A stretch of DNA of 64,000 nt from Vibrio neptunius. Its GTDB lineage: Bacteria; Pseudomonadota; Gammaproteobacteria; Enterobacterales; Vibrionaceae. Within the stretch, counting starts at the first letter, position 1. Every line of letters begins with the position of its first letter. Both the position numbers and the translations under genes were made by a program. Positions 40,025-53,325 of the stretch are shown piece by piece. The notes beneath the pieces are model-generated. The model saw only the letters and a program-made list of their open reading frames with translations, was not told where the DNA came from and ran no database searches. The stretch covers positions 28,512 through 92,511 of the forward strand of contig NZ_JXXU01000002.1 in assembly GCF_000967495.1 (NCBI RefSeq), written 5' to 3'.

Positions 40025-40280
40025 CGTTCTCCCTGTGGATAAAATACAAAGTATCCGGTGATTAACCTATAGTTATCCAAATAATAACTCTTAACTCATT
40101 TTTCACCTGTGAATAACTAGCCATTTTGATCTCAGGTAATCCTCGATCTGATCAAGGCAAGATCACATCATTTGATCTGTTTAAGATCCATGATCTTGTT
40201 GATCATTTTTTACTTATCCACAGAGATCGTCGATCCTTATAATAGATCTAATAAAAGATCATATATAGAGATCCTATATT
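40025..40280. other. oriC: oriC, chromosome I replication origin
   Basis: Between mioC and mnmG. DnaA boxes: TGTGGATAA at 40034-40042 (R4-like), TTATCCAAA at 40073-40081, TGTGAATAA at 40108-40116 and TTATCCACA at 40214-40222 (R1-like, facing R4). Next to R1 lie three consecutive AT-rich units ending in AGATC: 40236-40248, 40249-40260 and 40261-40273, equivalent to the E. coli 13-mers that melt first. About thirteen GATC sites lie between 40126 and 40273 for Dam/SeqA control. The orientation relative to the two flanking genes is the same as in E. coli. Confidence 0.97.
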
Positions 40281-40403
40281 AATAAGCTTTGTCAGAGGCT
40301 TAGATTAAAAACGCGAAAAGCGATTTTCTATCAATGTGAAAGCAGGTAGAATAGCGCTCCTTTTTATCTGCCCATCTCTCTATTGAATACCAGAGGTCAG
40401 TTC

Positions 40404-42299
40404 ATGCTTTATCACGAAAAATTTGACGTCATTGTTGTCGGTGGCGGACACGCAGGAACGGAAGCCGCACTCGCATCAGCTCGCACAGGACAAAAAACGC
40501 TGTTATTGACGCATAACATCGACACTTTAGGTCAGATGTCATGTAACCCAGCCATTGGCGGTATAGGTAAAGGCCACCTAGTCAAAGAAGTCGACGCGAT
40601 GGGAGGCCTAATGGCCCAAGCTATCGATCACGCTGGTATTCAATTTAGAACCCTCAATGCATCCAAAGGTCCCGCAGTTAGAGCAACTCGTGCTCAAGCT
40701 GACCGTGCCCTGTACAAAGCTTATGTCCGTGAGGCTTTAGAAAATGCACAAAACCTAACTTTGTTCCAGCAATCTGTCGATGATCTGATTGTTGAGCAAG
40801 ACAAAGCCGTAGGTGTTGTGACGCAAATGGGGCTTCGTTTCCACGCGAAAGCCATTGTATTAACAGTTGGCACTTTCCTTGGCGGTAAGATCCATATTGG
40901 TATGGAGAGCTCATCAGGGGGCCGTGCAGGCGATCCTCCATCGATCGCTTTAGCGGATCGTTTACGCGAACTGCCATTCAGAGTTGATCGCCTTAAAACA
41001 GGTACGCCACCACGAATTGATGCACGTAGTGTTGATTTCTCTCAATTGGAAACACAACATGGTGATAATCCAACACCTGTATTTTCCTTTATGGGCCAAA
41101 GAACGCAGCACCCACGTCAGATCCCATGTTTTATCACTCACACCAACGATCAAACACATGAAGTGATCCGCAATAACTTAGATCGTAGCCCTATGTATGC
41201 GGGCGTAATCGAGGGAATTGGTCCACGCTACTGCCCGTCGATTGAAGACAAAGTAATGCGTTTTGCTGACAAGAACAGCCATCAGATCTTTATCGAGCCT
41301 GAAGGACTGAACACGCATGAGCTCTATCCAAACGGTATATCAACCAGTTTGCCGTTTGATGTCCAAGTTCAAATTGTCCGTTCTATGAAAGGGTTTGAAA
41401 ATGCCCACATCGTGCGACCAGGCTATGCGATAGAATATGATTTCTTCGATCCACGTGATTTAAAACAGACTTACGAAACTAAATTTATTAATGGTTTGTT
41501 CTTCGCTGGCCAGATCAACGGTACCACTGGTTACGAAGAAGCTGCTGCGCAAGGCTTAATGGCTGGCTTGAACGCGAGTTTGTACAGTCAGGACAAAGAG
41601 GGTTGGAGTCCACGTCGTGATCAAGCTTACGTTGGCGTCTTGATTGATGACTTGTCCACGATGGGGACGAAAGAGCCATATCGTATGTTCACTTCACGCG
41701 CCGAGTATCGCTTGTTGCTGCGTGAAGATAACGCAGATTTGCGTTTAACAGAGCAGGCGCGTGAACTTGGTTTGATCGATGATCTTCGTTGGGCACGTTT
41801 CAACGAAAAGATCGACAACATGACCAAAGAGCGACAGCGCCTGAAAGACACTTGGATGAATCCTAAATCACAAGGTATTGATGCGCTTAACCAATTGCTA
41901 AAAACACCAATGGTGCGTGAAGCCAGTGGTGAAGATTTGCTGCGTCGTCCTGAGATGACCTATCAACAGCTGACAGAGCTAGAGGCCTTTGCGCCTGCGA
42001 TGGAAGATCATCAGGCGGCAGAGCAAGTGGAAATCCAAGTTAAATACGAAGGTTACATTAAGCGTCAGCAAGACGAGATTGAAAAATCTCTACGCCATGA
42101 ACATACGCACCTGCCACTTGATATGGATTACGCCAACGTGAAAGGCCTATCGAACGAAGTGGTGGCGAAATTGAATGAATCTAAGCCTGAATCTATTGGT
42201 ATCGCATCACGCATTTCTGGAATTACACCAGCGGCTATTTCCATCTTGCTGGTTCATCTTAAGAAACAAGGCATGCTGAAAAAAGGTGAGGAGGCATAA
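40404..42299 (+). CDS. mnmG: tRNA modification enzyme MnmG (GidA)
   Basis: 631 residues from the ATG at 40404, with AGAGGT 7 bases upstream; an in-frame TTG at 40383 would add residues not found in the family. The FAD-binding motif [10 protein letters not shown] (about 13-22) is followed by [16 protein letters not shown], and the C-terminal helical domain binds MnmE. It uses FAD and NADH with MnmE to modify U34 of tRNA. Confidence 0.98.
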   Translation: MLYHEKFDVIVVGGGHAGTEAALASARTGQKTLLLTHNIDTLGQMSCNPAIGGIGKGHLVKEVDAMGGLMAQAIDHAGIQFRTLNASKGPAVRATRAQADRALYKAYVREALENAQNLTLFQQSVDDLIVEQDKAVGVVTQMGLRFHAKAIVLTVGTFLGGKIHIGMESSSGGRAGDPPSIALADRLRELPFRVDRLKTGTPPRIDARSVDFSQLETQHGDNPTPVFSFMGQRTQHPRQIPCFITHTNDQTHEVIRNNLDRSPMYAGVIEGIGPRYCPSIEDKVMRFADKNSHQIFIEPEGLNTHELYPNGISTSLPFDVQVQIVRSMKGFENAHIVRPGYAIEYDFFDPRDLKQTYETKFINGLFFAGQINGTTGYEEAAAQGLMAGLNASLYSQDKEGWSPRRDQAYVGVLIDDLSTMGTKEPYRMFTSRAEYRLLLREDNADLRLTEQARELGLIDDLRWARFNEKIDNMTKERQRLKDTWMNPKSQGIDALNQLLKTPMVREASGEDLLRRPEMTYQQLTELEAFAPAMEDHQAAEQVEIQVKYEGYIKRQQDEIEKSLRHEHTHLPLDMDYANVKGLSNEVVAKLNESKPESIGIASRISGITPAAISILLVHLKKQGMLKKGEEA

Positions 42300-42931
42300 T
42301 GAGTGTATTACGCCATCAATTGGACTCACTGATTGCTAAAACCACGCTTGAAGTTTCAGATCGTCAACGAGAGCAACTTGTTGGTTATGTTGAAATGCTC
42401 AACAAATGGAACAAAGCTTATAATCTGACATCTGTACGTGATCCTAGTGACATGCTGGTGAAACACATTCTAGATAGCATAGTGGTCAGCACTCACTTAC
42501 AAGGCCAACGTTTTATTGATGTTGGTACAGGTCCTGGCCTACCGGGGATCCCTTTGTCTATTATGAATCCAGACAAAGAGTTCTATTTGCTTGATAGCCT
42601 TGGCAAGCGTATTCGCTTCATAAAACAAGTGCTGCATGAACTCAAGATCGGTAATGTTACGCCGATTCAAAGCCGTGTTGAAGAGTTTCAGCCACAAGAC
42701 AAATTTGATGGCGTGTTGAGCCGAGCATTTGCTTCTATGGTTGATATGGTGGAGTGGTGTCATCACCTACCAAAAGAACAAACGGGCTGTTTTATGGCCC
42801 TCAAGGGCCAACTGCCTCAAGATGAAATTGACCAGCTTCCAGATTGGTGTTCTGTGACCGACATCAAAGCTTTACAAGTTCCTGAATTGGAAGGTGAGCG
42901 TCATCTAGTAATCTTAACCCGCAAGGAATAA
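42299..42931 (+). CDS. rsmG: 16S rRNA m7G527 methyltransferase RsmG
   Basis: 210 residues. The SAM-binding motif is [15 protein letters not shown] (about 70-84), with [15 protein letters not shown] upstream. It methylates G527 of 16S rRNA; loss gives low-level streptomycin resistance. Its ATG overlaps the mnmG stop (TAATG). Confidence 0.97.
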   Translation: MSVLRHQLDSLIAKTTLEVSDRQREQLVGYVEMLNKWNKAYNLTSVRDPSDMLVKHILDSIVVSTHLQGQRFIDVGTGPGLPGIPLSIMNPDKEFYLLDSLGKRIRFIKQVLHELKIGNVTPIQSRVEEFQPQDKFDGVLSRAFASMVDMVEWCHHLPKEQTGCFMALKGQLPQDEIDQLPDWCSVTDIKALQVPELEGERHLVILTRKE

Positions 42932-42945
42932 AAGCGAGGTTCACC

Positions 42946-43719
42946 GTGGGAAAAATCGTAGCAATCGCCAACCAGAAAGGTGGAGTTGGTAAAACAACAA
43001 CGTGTATCAACTTAGCCGCGTCTATGGCCGCGACCAAGCGTAAGGTCTTGGTGATTGATCTCGACCCGCAAGGTAACGCTACTATGGCTAGTGGCGTAGA
43101 TAAGTATCAGGTGGATGCCACTGCTTATGAGTTGTTGGTTGAAGACGTCGCCTTTGATGATGTCGTGTGTCGCAAAACCTCTGGCAATTATGATTTGATT
43201 GCCGCCAACGGTGACGTTACTGCCGCTGAAATCAAACTAATGGAAGTGTTCGCACGTGAAGTTCGTCTTAAGCACGCTCTTGCGTCAGTTCGTGATAACT
43301 ATGATTTCATCTTTATCGATTGTCCTCCATCGCTAAACCTTCTTACAATCAATGCCATGGCCGCAGCAGATTCGGTCTTGGTTCCTATGCAGTGCGAGTA
43401 TTTTGCACTGGAAGGTTTAACAGCATTAATGGATACCATCAGTAAGCTGGCAGCGGTGGTAAATGAAAATCTTAAAATCGAAGGTCTGCTTCGCACCATG
43501 TATGACCCTCGTAACCGCTTGTCAAACGAAGTGTCCGATCAGTTGAAAAAGCACTTTGGTAACAAGGTGTACCGCACTGTTATTCCGCGTAATGTTCGTC
43601 TGGCTGAAGCGCCAAGTCATGGTAAACCAGCCATGTACTACGACAAATACTCCGCAGGCGCAAAAGCGTATCTGGCTCTAGCCGGAGAAATGCTGCGCCG
43701 CGATGAAGTCCCTGCATAA
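42946..43719 (+). CDS. parA: Chromosome partition ATPase ParA (Soj)
   Basis: 257 residues from GTG at 42946, GAGG upstream. The deviant Walker A is NQKGGVGKTTT (about 8-18), with LDPQGNAT and IFIDCPPSL as A' and B motifs. ParA forms ATP-dependent dimers on nucleoid DNA and pulls ParB-parS complexes. Located beside the origin as chromosome I ParA1 is in Vibrio. Confidence 0.97.
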   Translation: MGKIVAIANQKGGVGKTTTCINLAASMAATKRKVLVIDLDPQGNATMASGVDKYQVDATAYELLVEDVAFDDVVCRKTSGNYDLIAANGDVTAAEIKLMEVFAREVRLKHALASVRDNYDFIFIDCPPSLNLLTINAMAAADSVLVPMQCEYFALEGLTALMDTISKLAAVVNENLKIEGLLRTMYDPRNRLSNEVSDQLKKHFGNKVYRTVIPRNVRLAEAPSHGKPAMYYDKYSAGAKAYLALAGEMLRRDEVPA

Positions 43720-43741
43720 CCCAACCAAAGGAATTTGTCTC

Positions 43742-44623
43742 ATGTCTAAACGTGGTTTAGGTAAAGGGCTTGATGCTCTGCTTTCAACGAGCTCGCTCGC
43801 ACGTGAAAAACAGCAAAGTGCATTGCACAGCCAAGAGCTTTCCTCTGATGGGGAACTGACGGATTTAAGCATCAACAGCCTTAAGCCTGGTGTCTATCAG
43901 CCCCGTAAGGATATGGAGCCTGAAGCACTGGAAGAACTAGCGGCTTCGATAGAGTCTCAGGGGATTATTCAGCCGATTGTGGTTCGTCAGGTTGAAAACG
44001 ACAAATTTGAAATCATCGCAGGGGAACGACGTTGGCGTGCGGCACGTAAAGCGGGTCTAAAGCAGGTGCCGTGTGTGATCAAAAACGTTGACGATCGTGC
44101 AGCTATAGCGATGGCGTTGATCGAGAACATTCAGCGGGAAGATCTTAATGTGATCGAAGAGGCGGTCGCTCTAGATCGTCTTCAGGAAGAATTTTCTCTC
44201 ACCCACCAGCAAGTGGCTGAGGTGATCGGTAAGTCGCGCGCTACTGTGAGTAACTTGTTGCGACTGAATCAGCTGGAAATGGACGTCAAGTATCTCCTTT
44301 CGGAAAAAATGCTCGAAATGGGTCACGCACGCGCACTCTTGGCATTGGAAGGAGAAGAGCAGGTTGAGGTCGCTGAGCTAGTCGCGAAGAAGCGAATGAC
44401 TGTTCGTCAGACAGAACAGTTAGTGAAAAAGTGTCTCCAGCCGCAATCTGAAGAGAAAAACGAGCTTCAAGACACTGAGGCACAACAAATGTCACAGAAA
44501 TTGAGTGAAATGCTCAGTGCTAAAGTGGCAATCGTGCGTGCCAAGAACGGTGCGTCGAAAGTTACGATTAGTCTTGATGAGCCTCACAAATTAGAGCAAC
44601 TGATTGCCAAGCTTGAAGGCTAA
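43742..44623 (+). CDS. parB: Chromosome partition protein ParB (Spo0J), CTPase clamp
   Basis: 293 residues from the ATG at 43742 (MSKRGLGKGLDALLS); an upstream in-frame ATG overlaps parA and is rejected. The CTP-binding boxes include GERRWRAARKAG (about 96-107) and ALIENIQREDLN; the HTH is SLTHQQVAEVIGKSRATVSNLLR-like. It loads at parS and spreads. It lies 22 bases after parA. Confidence 0.97.
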   Translation: MSKRGLGKGLDALLSTSSLAREKQQSALHSQELSSDGELTDLSINSLKPGVYQPRKDMEPEALEELAASIESQGIIQPIVVRQVENDKFEIIAGERRWRAARKAGLKQVPCVIKNVDDRAAIAMALIENIQREDLNVIEEAVALDRLQEEFSLTHQQVAEVIGKSRATVSNLLRLNQLEMDVKYLLSEKMLEMGHARALLALEGEEQVEVAELVAKKRMTVRQTEQLVKKCLQPQSEEKNELQDTEAQQMSQKLSEMLSAKVAIVRAKNGASKVTISLDEPHKLEQLIAKLEG

Positions 44624-44632
44624 ATGAGATAA

Positions 44633-44646
44633 TTGATTTCGATCAA
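44633..44646. promoter_or_regulatory. Perfect FNR-type palindrome upstream of the ATP synthase operon
   Basis: TTGATTTCGATCAA fits TTGAT-N4-ATCAA exactly. It lies just after the parB stop and about 115 bases upstream of the inferred atp transcription start. It could instead be read as a UUCG hairpin in the parB mRNA tail, but no T-run follows. Confidence 0.5.
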
Positions 44647-44721
44647 TTGTGTAAAAAAACGAATTTTTGTGCGGAAGTTGTCGGTTTGTAAACAAAATTG
44701 TAACTTTTTGCGGTGTTTTAA

Positions 44722-44749
44722 TTGCATTCAATAGGACTCACCGTATAAT
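44722..44749 (+). promoter_or_regulatory. Promoter of the atp operon
   Basis: TTGCAT (44722-44727), 16-base spacer, TATAAT (44744-44749), giving a leader of about 55 bases to atpI. Confidence 0.7.
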
Positions 44750-44809
44750 TTTCGCCAATTTCCCAGCATGAGGTAGTAACGCTGTGGATTTTACTCGAGG
44801 TACGAATAC

Positions 44810-45199
44810 ATGGTAGCTGCGTTAGCTAGACCAGGACGAGAGCTTGCAAAGCGATTGTTAATGATCCAGTTTGGCGCGGTTACACTAATGGCGGCAGGAA
44901 TGGCAGTGGCTGTGAATGCTGAATGGGGGCTTTCAGCACTGATTGGTGGCGGCATTTTTGTTGTTGCTAATGCGGTGTTCGCATTGTTTGCTTTCATGTA
45001 TGGTGGGGCTCGCGCTGCAAAGCGTATCGCGAACTCTTTCTATGCAGGTGAAGCACTGAAAATCCTTATCACAGTGGCGCTTTTTTCCTTTGCTTACATG
45101 TATATACAGGTGGAACTTGTTCCCCTTAAGCTAACCTATTTGCTGGCTCTAGGTATTAATATCTGTGCGCCAGTGCTATTCATTAACAACAAAAAATAG
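44810..45199 (+). CDS. atpI: ATP synthase protein I
   Basis: 129 residues with four hydrophobic helices. AtpI is a non-essential assembly factor that helps form the c-ring and is the usual first gene of the operon. The sequence WGLSALIGGGIFVVANAVFAL is typical of the family. Confidence 0.92.
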   Translation: MVAALARPGRELAKRLLMIQFGAVTLMAAGMAVAVNAEWGLSALIGGGIFVVANAVFALFAFMYGGARAAKRIANSFYAGEALKILITVALFSFAYMYIQVELVPLKLTYLLALGINICAPVLFINNKK

Positions 45200-45204
45200 G
45201 ATGA

Positions 45205-46020
<816 letters not shown>

Positions 46021-46029
46021 TTTTTTTAA

Positions 46030-46332
<303 letters not shown>

Positions 46333-46404
46333 TCACTCTTAACTTTCGACAAGCTTTGGCTTGTTATTGATTAATACTAAGTCCGAATAGAAGGGGTAGC
46401 TGTT

Positions 46405-46875
46405 GTGAATATAAACGCAACTCTGCTAGGTCAAGCAATCTCGTTTGCACTGTTTGTGTGGTTCTGCATGAAGTATGTATGGCCGCCATTGATGCAAGCG
46501 ATCGAAGAGCGTCAGAAGAAAATTGCTGACGGTCTACAAGCAGCTGAACGTGCTGCAAAAGACTTGGATCTAGCGCAAGCAAACGCTTCTGAACAGATGA
46601 AAGAAGCGAAGCGCACAGCAACAGAGGTCATCGAGCAAGCGAACAAGCGCAAAGCTCAAATTCTAGATGAAGCTCGTGAAGAAGCTCAGGCAGAACGCCA
46701 GAAGATTCTTTCACAAGCGGAAGCTGAACTTGAAGCTGAACGCAACCGTGCACGCGATGAGCTGCGCAAACAAGTTGCAACTCTGGCTGTAGCTGGTGCT
46801 GAGAAAATCATTGAGCGTTCTATCGATAAGGATGCGCACAAAGATATTCTCGACAACATTACTGCAAAACTTTAA
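46405..46875 (+). CDS. atpF: ATP synthase F0 subunit b
   Basis: 156 residues from GTG at 46405 (AAGGGG upstream). One N-terminal membrane helix (about 7-26) precedes a long charged coiled coil that forms the peripheral stalk and docks on delta. Confidence 0.97.
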   Translation: MNINATLLGQAISFALFVWFCMKYVWPPLMQAIEERQKKIADGLQAAERAAKDLDLAQANASEQMKEAKRTATEVIEQANKRKAQILDEAREEAQAERQKILSQAEAELEAERNRARDELRKQVATLAVAGAEKIIERSIDKDAHKDILDNITAKL

Positions 46876-46889
46876 GTCTGGGGGCGCCT

Positions 46890-47423
46890 ATGTCTGATTT
46901 GACTACTATCGCACGCCCCTATGCTAAAGCAGCATTCGACTTTGCAGTGGAAAAAGGCGCGTTGGACCAATGGGGTCAAATGCTTTCTTTTGCTGCTGAA
47001 GTAGCTAAAAACGAACAGATGCACGAACTCCTAACGGGTTCGGTTTCTGCCGATAAACTGGCAGAAGTATTTGTAGCAGTTTGCGGCGATCAAGTTGATG
47101 CTCATGGCCAAAACCTATTGAAGGTGATGGCAGAGAATGGCCGATTAGCGGCCCTTCCTGATATTTGTGAACAGTTCTTTGCTCTTAAAAAAGAGCATGA
47201 GAAAGAAGTGGATGTTGAAGTTATTTCAGCATCAGACCTTTCTGATGAGCAGCTTGCAGGTATCAGCAGCAAACTTGAGCAGCGTCTTGAACGCAAAGTT
47301 AAGCTGAATTGCAGTGTAGATGAGGCCCTACTTGGTGGGGTGATTATTCGAGCCGGAGACTTAGTCATCGATGACTCAGCGCGTGGTCGTTTGAACCGCC
47401 TGAGCGATGCATTGCAGTCTTAA
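46890..47423 (+). CDS. atpH: ATP synthase F1 subunit delta
   Basis: 177 residues, beginning [15 protein letters not shown] as in the OSCP/delta family and ending with [20 protein letters not shown]. It links the b stalk to the top of the alpha3beta3 head. Confidence 0.97.
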   Translation: MSDLTTIARPYAKAAFDFAVEKGALDQWGQMLSFAAEVAKNEQMHELLTGSVSADKLAEVFVAVCGDQVDAHGQNLLKVMAENGRLAALPDICEQFFALKKEHEKEVDVEVISASDLSDEQLAGISSKLEQRLERKVKLNCSVDEALLGGVIIRAGDLVIDDSARGRLNRLSDALQS

Positions 47424-47436
47424 TGGGGATTGGAGC

Positions 47437-48978
47437 ATGCAACTTAATTCCACGGAAATCAGCGATCTAATCAAACAGCGTATCGAATCTTTCGATGTTG
47501 TTAGTGAAGCTCGCAATGAAGGTACTATCGTTTCGGTAAGCGATGGTATCATCCGCATTCACGGCCTAGCGGACGTGATGCAAGGTGAAATGATTGAATT
47601 ACCGGGTGGCCGTTATGCACTGGCACTTAACCTTGAGCGTGACTCGGTTGGTGCAGTTGTAATGGGCCCATATGCTGACCTTAAGGAAGGCATGAAAGTT
47701 ACAGGTACTGGTCGTATTCTTGAAGTACCAGTTGGTCCAGAACTACTAGGTCGCGTAGTAAACACGCTAGGTGAGCCTATCGATGGTAAAGGTCCAATCG
47801 AAGCGAAACTGTCTTCACCTGTAGAAGTGATTGCACCAGGTGTAATCGACCGTCAATCGGTTGATCAGCCTGTTCAAACTGGTTACAAATCTGTTGACTC
47901 AATGATCCCAATCGGTCGTGGTCAGCGTGAGCTTGTTATCGGTGACCGTCAGACTGGTAAAACAGCAATGGCGATCGATGCAATCATCAACCAGAAGGAC
48001 TCTGGTATTTTCTCAATCTACGTAGCAATCGGTCAGAAAGCATCGACTATCGCTAACGTAGTTCGCAAACTAGAAGAGCACGGCGCGCTAGCGAACACTA
48101 TCGTTGTTGTTGCATCTGCTTCTGAATCTGCAGCGCTACAATACCTAGCGCCATACGCAGGCTGTGCGATGGGTGAATACTTCCGTGATCGCGGCGAAGA
48201 CGCACTGATTGTTTATGATGATCTATCTAAGCAAGCTGTCGCTTACCGTCAGATCTCTCTACTACTAAAACGTCCACCGGGTCGTGAAGCTTTCCCTGGT
48301 GATGTTTTCTACCTTCACTCTCGTCTACTAGAGCGTGCTGCTCGTGTAAGCGCAGAATACGTAGAAAAGTTCACTAACGGTGAAGTGAAAGGTAAGACTG
48401 GTTCTTTGACTGCTCTTCCTATCATCGAAACTCAAGCTGGTGACGTTTCAGCATTCGTACCGACTAACGTAATCTCGATTACCGATGGTCAGATCTTCCT
48501 ACAGACTGAGCTATTCAACGCAGGTGTTCGTCCAGCGGTTGACCCAGGTATCTCAGTATCTCGTGTAGGTGGTTCAGCTCAGACGAAAATCATCAAGAAG
48601 CTATCAGGCGGTATTCGTACTGCACTAGCTCAGTACCGTGAACTAGCGGCTTTCGCACAGTTCTCGTCTGACCTTGATGAAGCGACAAAGAAACAGCTAG
48701 ACCACGGTCAGAAAGTTACAGAACTAATGAAGCAGAAGCAGTACGCTCCTATGTCTGTATTTGACCAAGCTCTAGTTATCTTTGCGGCAGAGCGCGGCTA
48801 CCTAGCAGATGTTGAACTCAGCAAGCTGCTAGATTTCGAGGCGGCTCTACTATCGTATGCTCGCGGTCAATACGCTGAATTTGCAGCTGAGATCGACAAG
48901 ACGGGTGCTTATAACGATGAAGTTGAAGCTCAGCTTAAGAAACTGACTGACGACTTCAAAGCAACCCAAACTTGGTAA
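47437..48978 (+). CDS. atpA: ATP synthase F1 subunit alpha
   Basis: 513 residues from the ATG at 47437 (GGAG); a longer frame would overlap atpH. The P-loop is GDRQTGKTA (about 169-177) and the alpha signature [17 protein letters not shown] is present. It forms the non-catalytic nucleotide sites. Confidence 0.98.
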   Translation: MQLNSTEISDLIKQRIESFDVVSEARNEGTIVSVSDGIIRIHGLADVMQGEMIELPGGRYALALNLERDSVGAVVMGPYADLKEGMKVTGTGRILEVPVGPELLGRVVNTLGEPIDGKGPIEAKLSSPVEVIAPGVIDRQSVDQPVQTGYKSVDSMIPIGRGQRELVIGDRQTGKTAMAIDAIINQKDSGIFSIYVAIGQKASTIANVVRKLEEHGALANTIVVVASASESAALQYLAPYAGCAMGEYFRDRGEDALIVYDDLSKQAVAYRQISLLLKRPPGREAFPGDVFYLHSRLLERAARVSAEYVEKFTNGEVKGKTGSLTALPIIETQAGDVSAFVPTNVISITDGQIFLQTELFNAGVRPAVDPGISVSRVGGSAQTKIIKKLSGGIRTALAQYRELAAFAQFSSDLDEATKKQLDHGQKVTELMKQKQYAPMSVFDQALVIFAAERGYLADVELSKLLDFEAALLSYARGQYAEFAAEIDKTGAYNDEVEAQLKKLTDDFKATQTW

Positions 48979-49021
48979 TAGGTCGGTGGCAGTCTCTGCC
49001 ACCAACTAATGGAGAGTAACG

Positions 49022-49888
49022 ATGGCCGGCGCAAAAGAGATACGTAATAAAATCGGTAGTGTGAAAAGCACTCAGAAAATTACGAAAGCGATGGAAATGG
49101 TAGCAGCTTCAAAAATGCGTCGTTCTCAAGATGCAATGGAAGCTTCTCGTCCATACGCTGAAACAATGCGTAAAGTGATCGGTCACGTGGCAAACGCAAA
49201 TCTAGAGTACCGTCATCCGTACCTAGAAGAGCGTGAAGCGAAGCGAGTTGGTTACATCATCGTTTCTACAGACCGCGGCTTGTGTGGTGGCTTGAACATT
49301 AACGTGTTCAAGAAAGCTGTTATAGACATGCAAGCTTGGAAAGAGAAAGGTGCTGAAGTGGAGCTGGCGGTTGTCGGTTCTAAAGCTACAGCGTTTTTCA
49401 ACAACAGTGGCGCTAAAGTCGCTGCGCAGGTTTCTGGTCTGGGCGATAGCCCAAGCTTAGAAGACCTAATCGGTTCTGTAAGCGTAATGCTGAAGAAATA
49501 CGATGAAGGTGAACTGGACCGTCTGTATGTAGTGTTCAACAAATTTGTGAACACCATGGTTCAAGAACCAACGATCGATCAATTGCTACCTTTGCCTAAA
49601 TCAGATAGCGAAGAAATGCAGCGTGAGCACTCATGGGACTACATCTATGAACCTGAGCCACAACCTCTGCTGGATGCACTGTTAGTGCGTTACGTAGAGT
49701 CTCAGGTATATCAAGGTGTGGTTGAGAACCTTGCTTGTGAGCAAGCGGCTCGAATGATTGCGATGAAAGCTGCAACAGACAACGCCAGCAACCTGATTGA
49801 AGACTTAGAACTTGTGTACAACAAAGCCCGTCAGGCTGCGATTACACAAGAACTGTCTGAAATCGTTTCAGGTGCTGCAGCGGTTTAA
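49022..49888 (+). CDS. atpG: ATP synthase F1 subunit gamma
   Basis: 288 residues. The N-terminal helix [25 protein letters not shown] and C-terminal helix [18 protein letters not shown] form the rotating coiled coil inside alpha3beta3. Confidence 0.98.
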   Translation: MAGAKEIRNKIGSVKSTQKITKAMEMVAASKMRRSQDAMEASRPYAETMRKVIGHVANANLEYRHPYLEEREAKRVGYIIVSTDRGLCGGLNINVFKKAVIDMQAWKEKGAEVELAVVGSKATAFFNNSGAKVAAQVSGLGDSPSLEDLIGSVSVMLKKYDEGELDRLYVVFNKFVNTMVQEPTIDQLLPLPKSDSEEMQREHSWDYIYEPEPQPLLDALLVRYVESQVYQGVVENLACEQAARMIAMKAATDNASNLIEDLELVYNKARQAAITQELSEIVSGAAAV

Positions 49889-49908
49889 GCTTAGGTAAAA
49901 CGAAATAG

Positions 49909-51327
<1,419 letters not shown>

Positions 51328-51345
51328 GGCTAACTAGGAGGCGAT

Positions 51346-51768
51346 ATGGCACCAATAACCTTTCACCTAGACGTAGTAAGCGCTGAGAAGAAAATCTTTT
51401 CAGGTCGTGTTGAAACGTTTCAGGTGACCGGTAGCGAAGGTGAGCTAGGTATTTTCCACGGCCACACTCCGCTACTGACCGCTATCAAGCCTGGTATGGT
51501 GCGTATTGTGAAACAGCACGGCCACGAAGAAATCATTTATGTTTCTGGTGGTATGGTGGAAGTTCAGCCAGGTACAGCGACTGTGCTGGCTGATACGGCT
51601 ATCCGTGGTGAAGAACTAGACGCAGCGAAGGCAGAAGAAGCCAAGCGTCGCGCTGAGGAGAGTATCCAGAATCAGCACGGCGATATGGACTTCGCTCAAG
51701 CGGCCAGTGAGCTGGCGAAAGCCATTGCTCAGCTACGTGTTATCGAGCTGACAAAGAAACGTCGTTAA
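51346..51768 (+). CDS. atpC: ATP synthase F1 subunit epsilon
   Basis: 140 residues: N-terminal beta sandwich ([31 protein letters not shown]) and a C-terminal two-helix segment that can inhibit rotation. It is the last gene of the operon. Confidence 0.97.
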   Translation: MAPITFHLDVVSAEKKIFSGRVETFQVTGSEGELGIFHGHTPLLTAIKPGMVRIVKQHGHEEIIYVSGGMVEVQPGTATVLADTAIRGEELDAAKAEEAKRRAEESIQNQHGDMDFAQAASELAKAIAQLRVIELTKKRR

Positions 51769-51794
51769 TTCAATTGCGGTGTTTTAAAAATGAT

Positions 51795-51820
51795 AAAGGC
51801 GGTCATATGACCGCCTTTTT
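51795..51820 (+). terminator. Terminator of the atp operon
   Basis: AAAGGCGGTCATATGACCGCCTTT is read as AAAGGCGGTC, loop ATAT, GACCGCCTTTTT: a perfect stem and T-run. Confidence 0.
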
Positions 51821-51918
51821 GCTTAATTTTTAACGGAAATTTTTCCAGATCAATTAACTAATCCCTGATTAGTGTCTAGAATAGCCATCAGTTTAACAAC
51901 AAGCATATAGGTTACTGA

Positions 51919-53280
51919 ATGAAATTTAGCGCGGTGATCCTCGCAGCGGGTAAAGGCACTCGCATGTACTCGAATAAGCCAAAAGTACTGCATACCTTGG
52001 CGGGTAAACCCATGGCCAAACACGTGATTGATACGTGTTGCAGTTTAGGCGCGCAGAATGTTCATCTGGTTTATGGTCACGGCGGTGATCAGATGCAGGC
52101 TGAGCTGGCAGAGGAATCTGTGAACTGGGTACTGCAAGCTGATCAGTTAGGTACTGGTCACGCAGTGGATCAGGCTTCTCCTCAGTTTGAAGATGACGAG
52201 AAGATCCTCGTTCTCTACGGTGATGTACCGCTGATCTCAGAAGAGACAATAGAAAGCCTATTGGATGCGCAGCCTACAGGTGGTATCGCGTTGCTGACGG
52301 TGGTATTGGATAATCCGATGGGATATGGGCGCATCGTGCGTCGCAATGGCCCTGTTGTTGCCATCGTTGAGCAGAAAGATGCGACGGAAGAGCAGAAGCT
52401 GATCAAAGAGATTAATACTGGTGTAATGGTTGCTACTGGCGGTGACTTGAAACGTTGGTTATCGGGCCTGAATAACAATAATGCTCAGGGCGAATATTAC
52501 TTAACAGATGTGATTGCCGCGGCTCATGATGAAGGTCGTGCGGTAGAAGCTGTTCATCCAGTAAACCCAATTGAAGTAGAAGGCGTTAACGACCGTGCTC
52601 AGTTAGCTCGTTTAGAGCGTGCTTTTCAGTCTATGCAAGCTCAAAAGTTGTTGGAGCAGGGCGTTATGTTACGCGATCCGGCACGTTTTGATCTGCGCGG
52701 TGAGTTGCAGTGTGGTATGGATTGTGAAATCGATACCAACGTCATTATTGAAGGCAAAGTAACCTTGGGCGACAACGTGATCATTGGTACTGGAAGTGTA
52801 CTGAAAGATTGTGAAATCGACGACAATAGTGTCATTCGCCCTTACAGTGTGATTGAAGGCGCGACGGTTGGTGAAGAGTGTACAGTTGGTCCGTTCACAC
52901 GTTTACGCCCAGGTGCAGAGATGCGTAATGACTCTCATGTGGGTAACTTTGTTGAAGTGAAGAATGCACGCATTGGCGAGGGTTCTAAAGCAAATCACCT
53001 GACCTATTTGGGTGATGCGGAAATTGGTCAACGCACAAATATTGGTGCAGGCACGATCACTTGTAACTATGATGGCGCAAATAAATTTAAGACCATCATC
53101 GGTAACGATGTGTTTATTGGCTCTGACAGTCAGCTGGTGGCTCCTGTTACTATCGCGGATGGTTCAACCGTCGGCGCTGGCACGACAGTAACTAAAGACG
53201 TTGCAGAAGGTGAGTTAGTGATTACTCGCGCGAAAGAGCGCAAAATCACAGGCTGGCAGCGCCCAGTGAAACAAAAGTAA
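51919..53280 (+). CDS. glmU: Bifunctional UDP-GlcNAc pyrophosphorylase / GlcN-1-P acetyltransferase GlmU
   Basis: 453 residues, full length. N-terminal nucleotidyltransferase domain with [11 protein letters not shown] (about 8-18); C-terminal left-handed beta-helix (about 250-450) with hexapeptide repeats and [10 protein letters not shown]. It makes UDP-GlcNAc for peptidoglycan and LPS. It follows the atp operon as in enterobacteria but behind its own terminator-separated promoter region. Confidence 0.98.
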   Translation: MKFSAVILAAGKGTRMYSNKPKVLHTLAGKPMAKHVIDTCCSLGAQNVHLVYGHGGDQMQAELAEESVNWVLQADQLGTGHAVDQASPQFEDDEKILVLYGDVPLISEETIESLLDAQPTGGIALLTVVLDNPMGYGRIVRRNGPVVAIVEQKDATEEQKLIKEINTGVMVATGGDLKRWLSGLNNNNAQGEYYLTDVIAAAHDEGRAVEAVHPVNPIEVEGVNDRAQLARLERAFQSMQAQKLLEQGVMLRDPARFDLRGELQCGMDCEIDTNVIIEGKVTLGDNVIIGTGSVLKDCEIDDNSVIRPYSVIEGATVGEECTVGPFTRLRPGAEMRNDSHVGNFVEVKNARIGEGSKANHLTYLGDAEIGQRTNIGAGTITCNYDGANKFKTIIGNDVFIGSDSQLVAPVTIADGSTVGAGTTVTKDVAEGELVITRAKERKITGWQRPVKQK

Positions 53281-53292
53281 ACCTAAATCTTT

Positions 53293-53322
53293 AAAAAACG
53301 CCGCTTATTGCGGCGTTTTTTA
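53293..53322. terminator. Bidirectional terminator after glmU
   Basis: AAAAAACGCCGC, loop TTAT, TGCGGCGTTTTTT-type symmetry; A and T runs on both sides serve glmU and the convergent permease gene. Confidence 0.92.
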
Positions 53323-53325
53323 TAG

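Noticed and set aside
40383..40403. TTG start of MnmG at 40383
   Set aside because: The ATG at 40404 has the ribosome-binding site and matches the family N-terminus.
43240..43810. CACGTGAA cores inside parA and parB considered as parS
   Set aside because: The flanking arms are not palindromic (for example GCACGTGAAGTT), so they do not resemble parS beyond the core.
45105..45130. GGAACTTGTTCC palindrome in atpI
   Set aside because: It lies in coding sequence, far from any promoter, and matches no operator I know.
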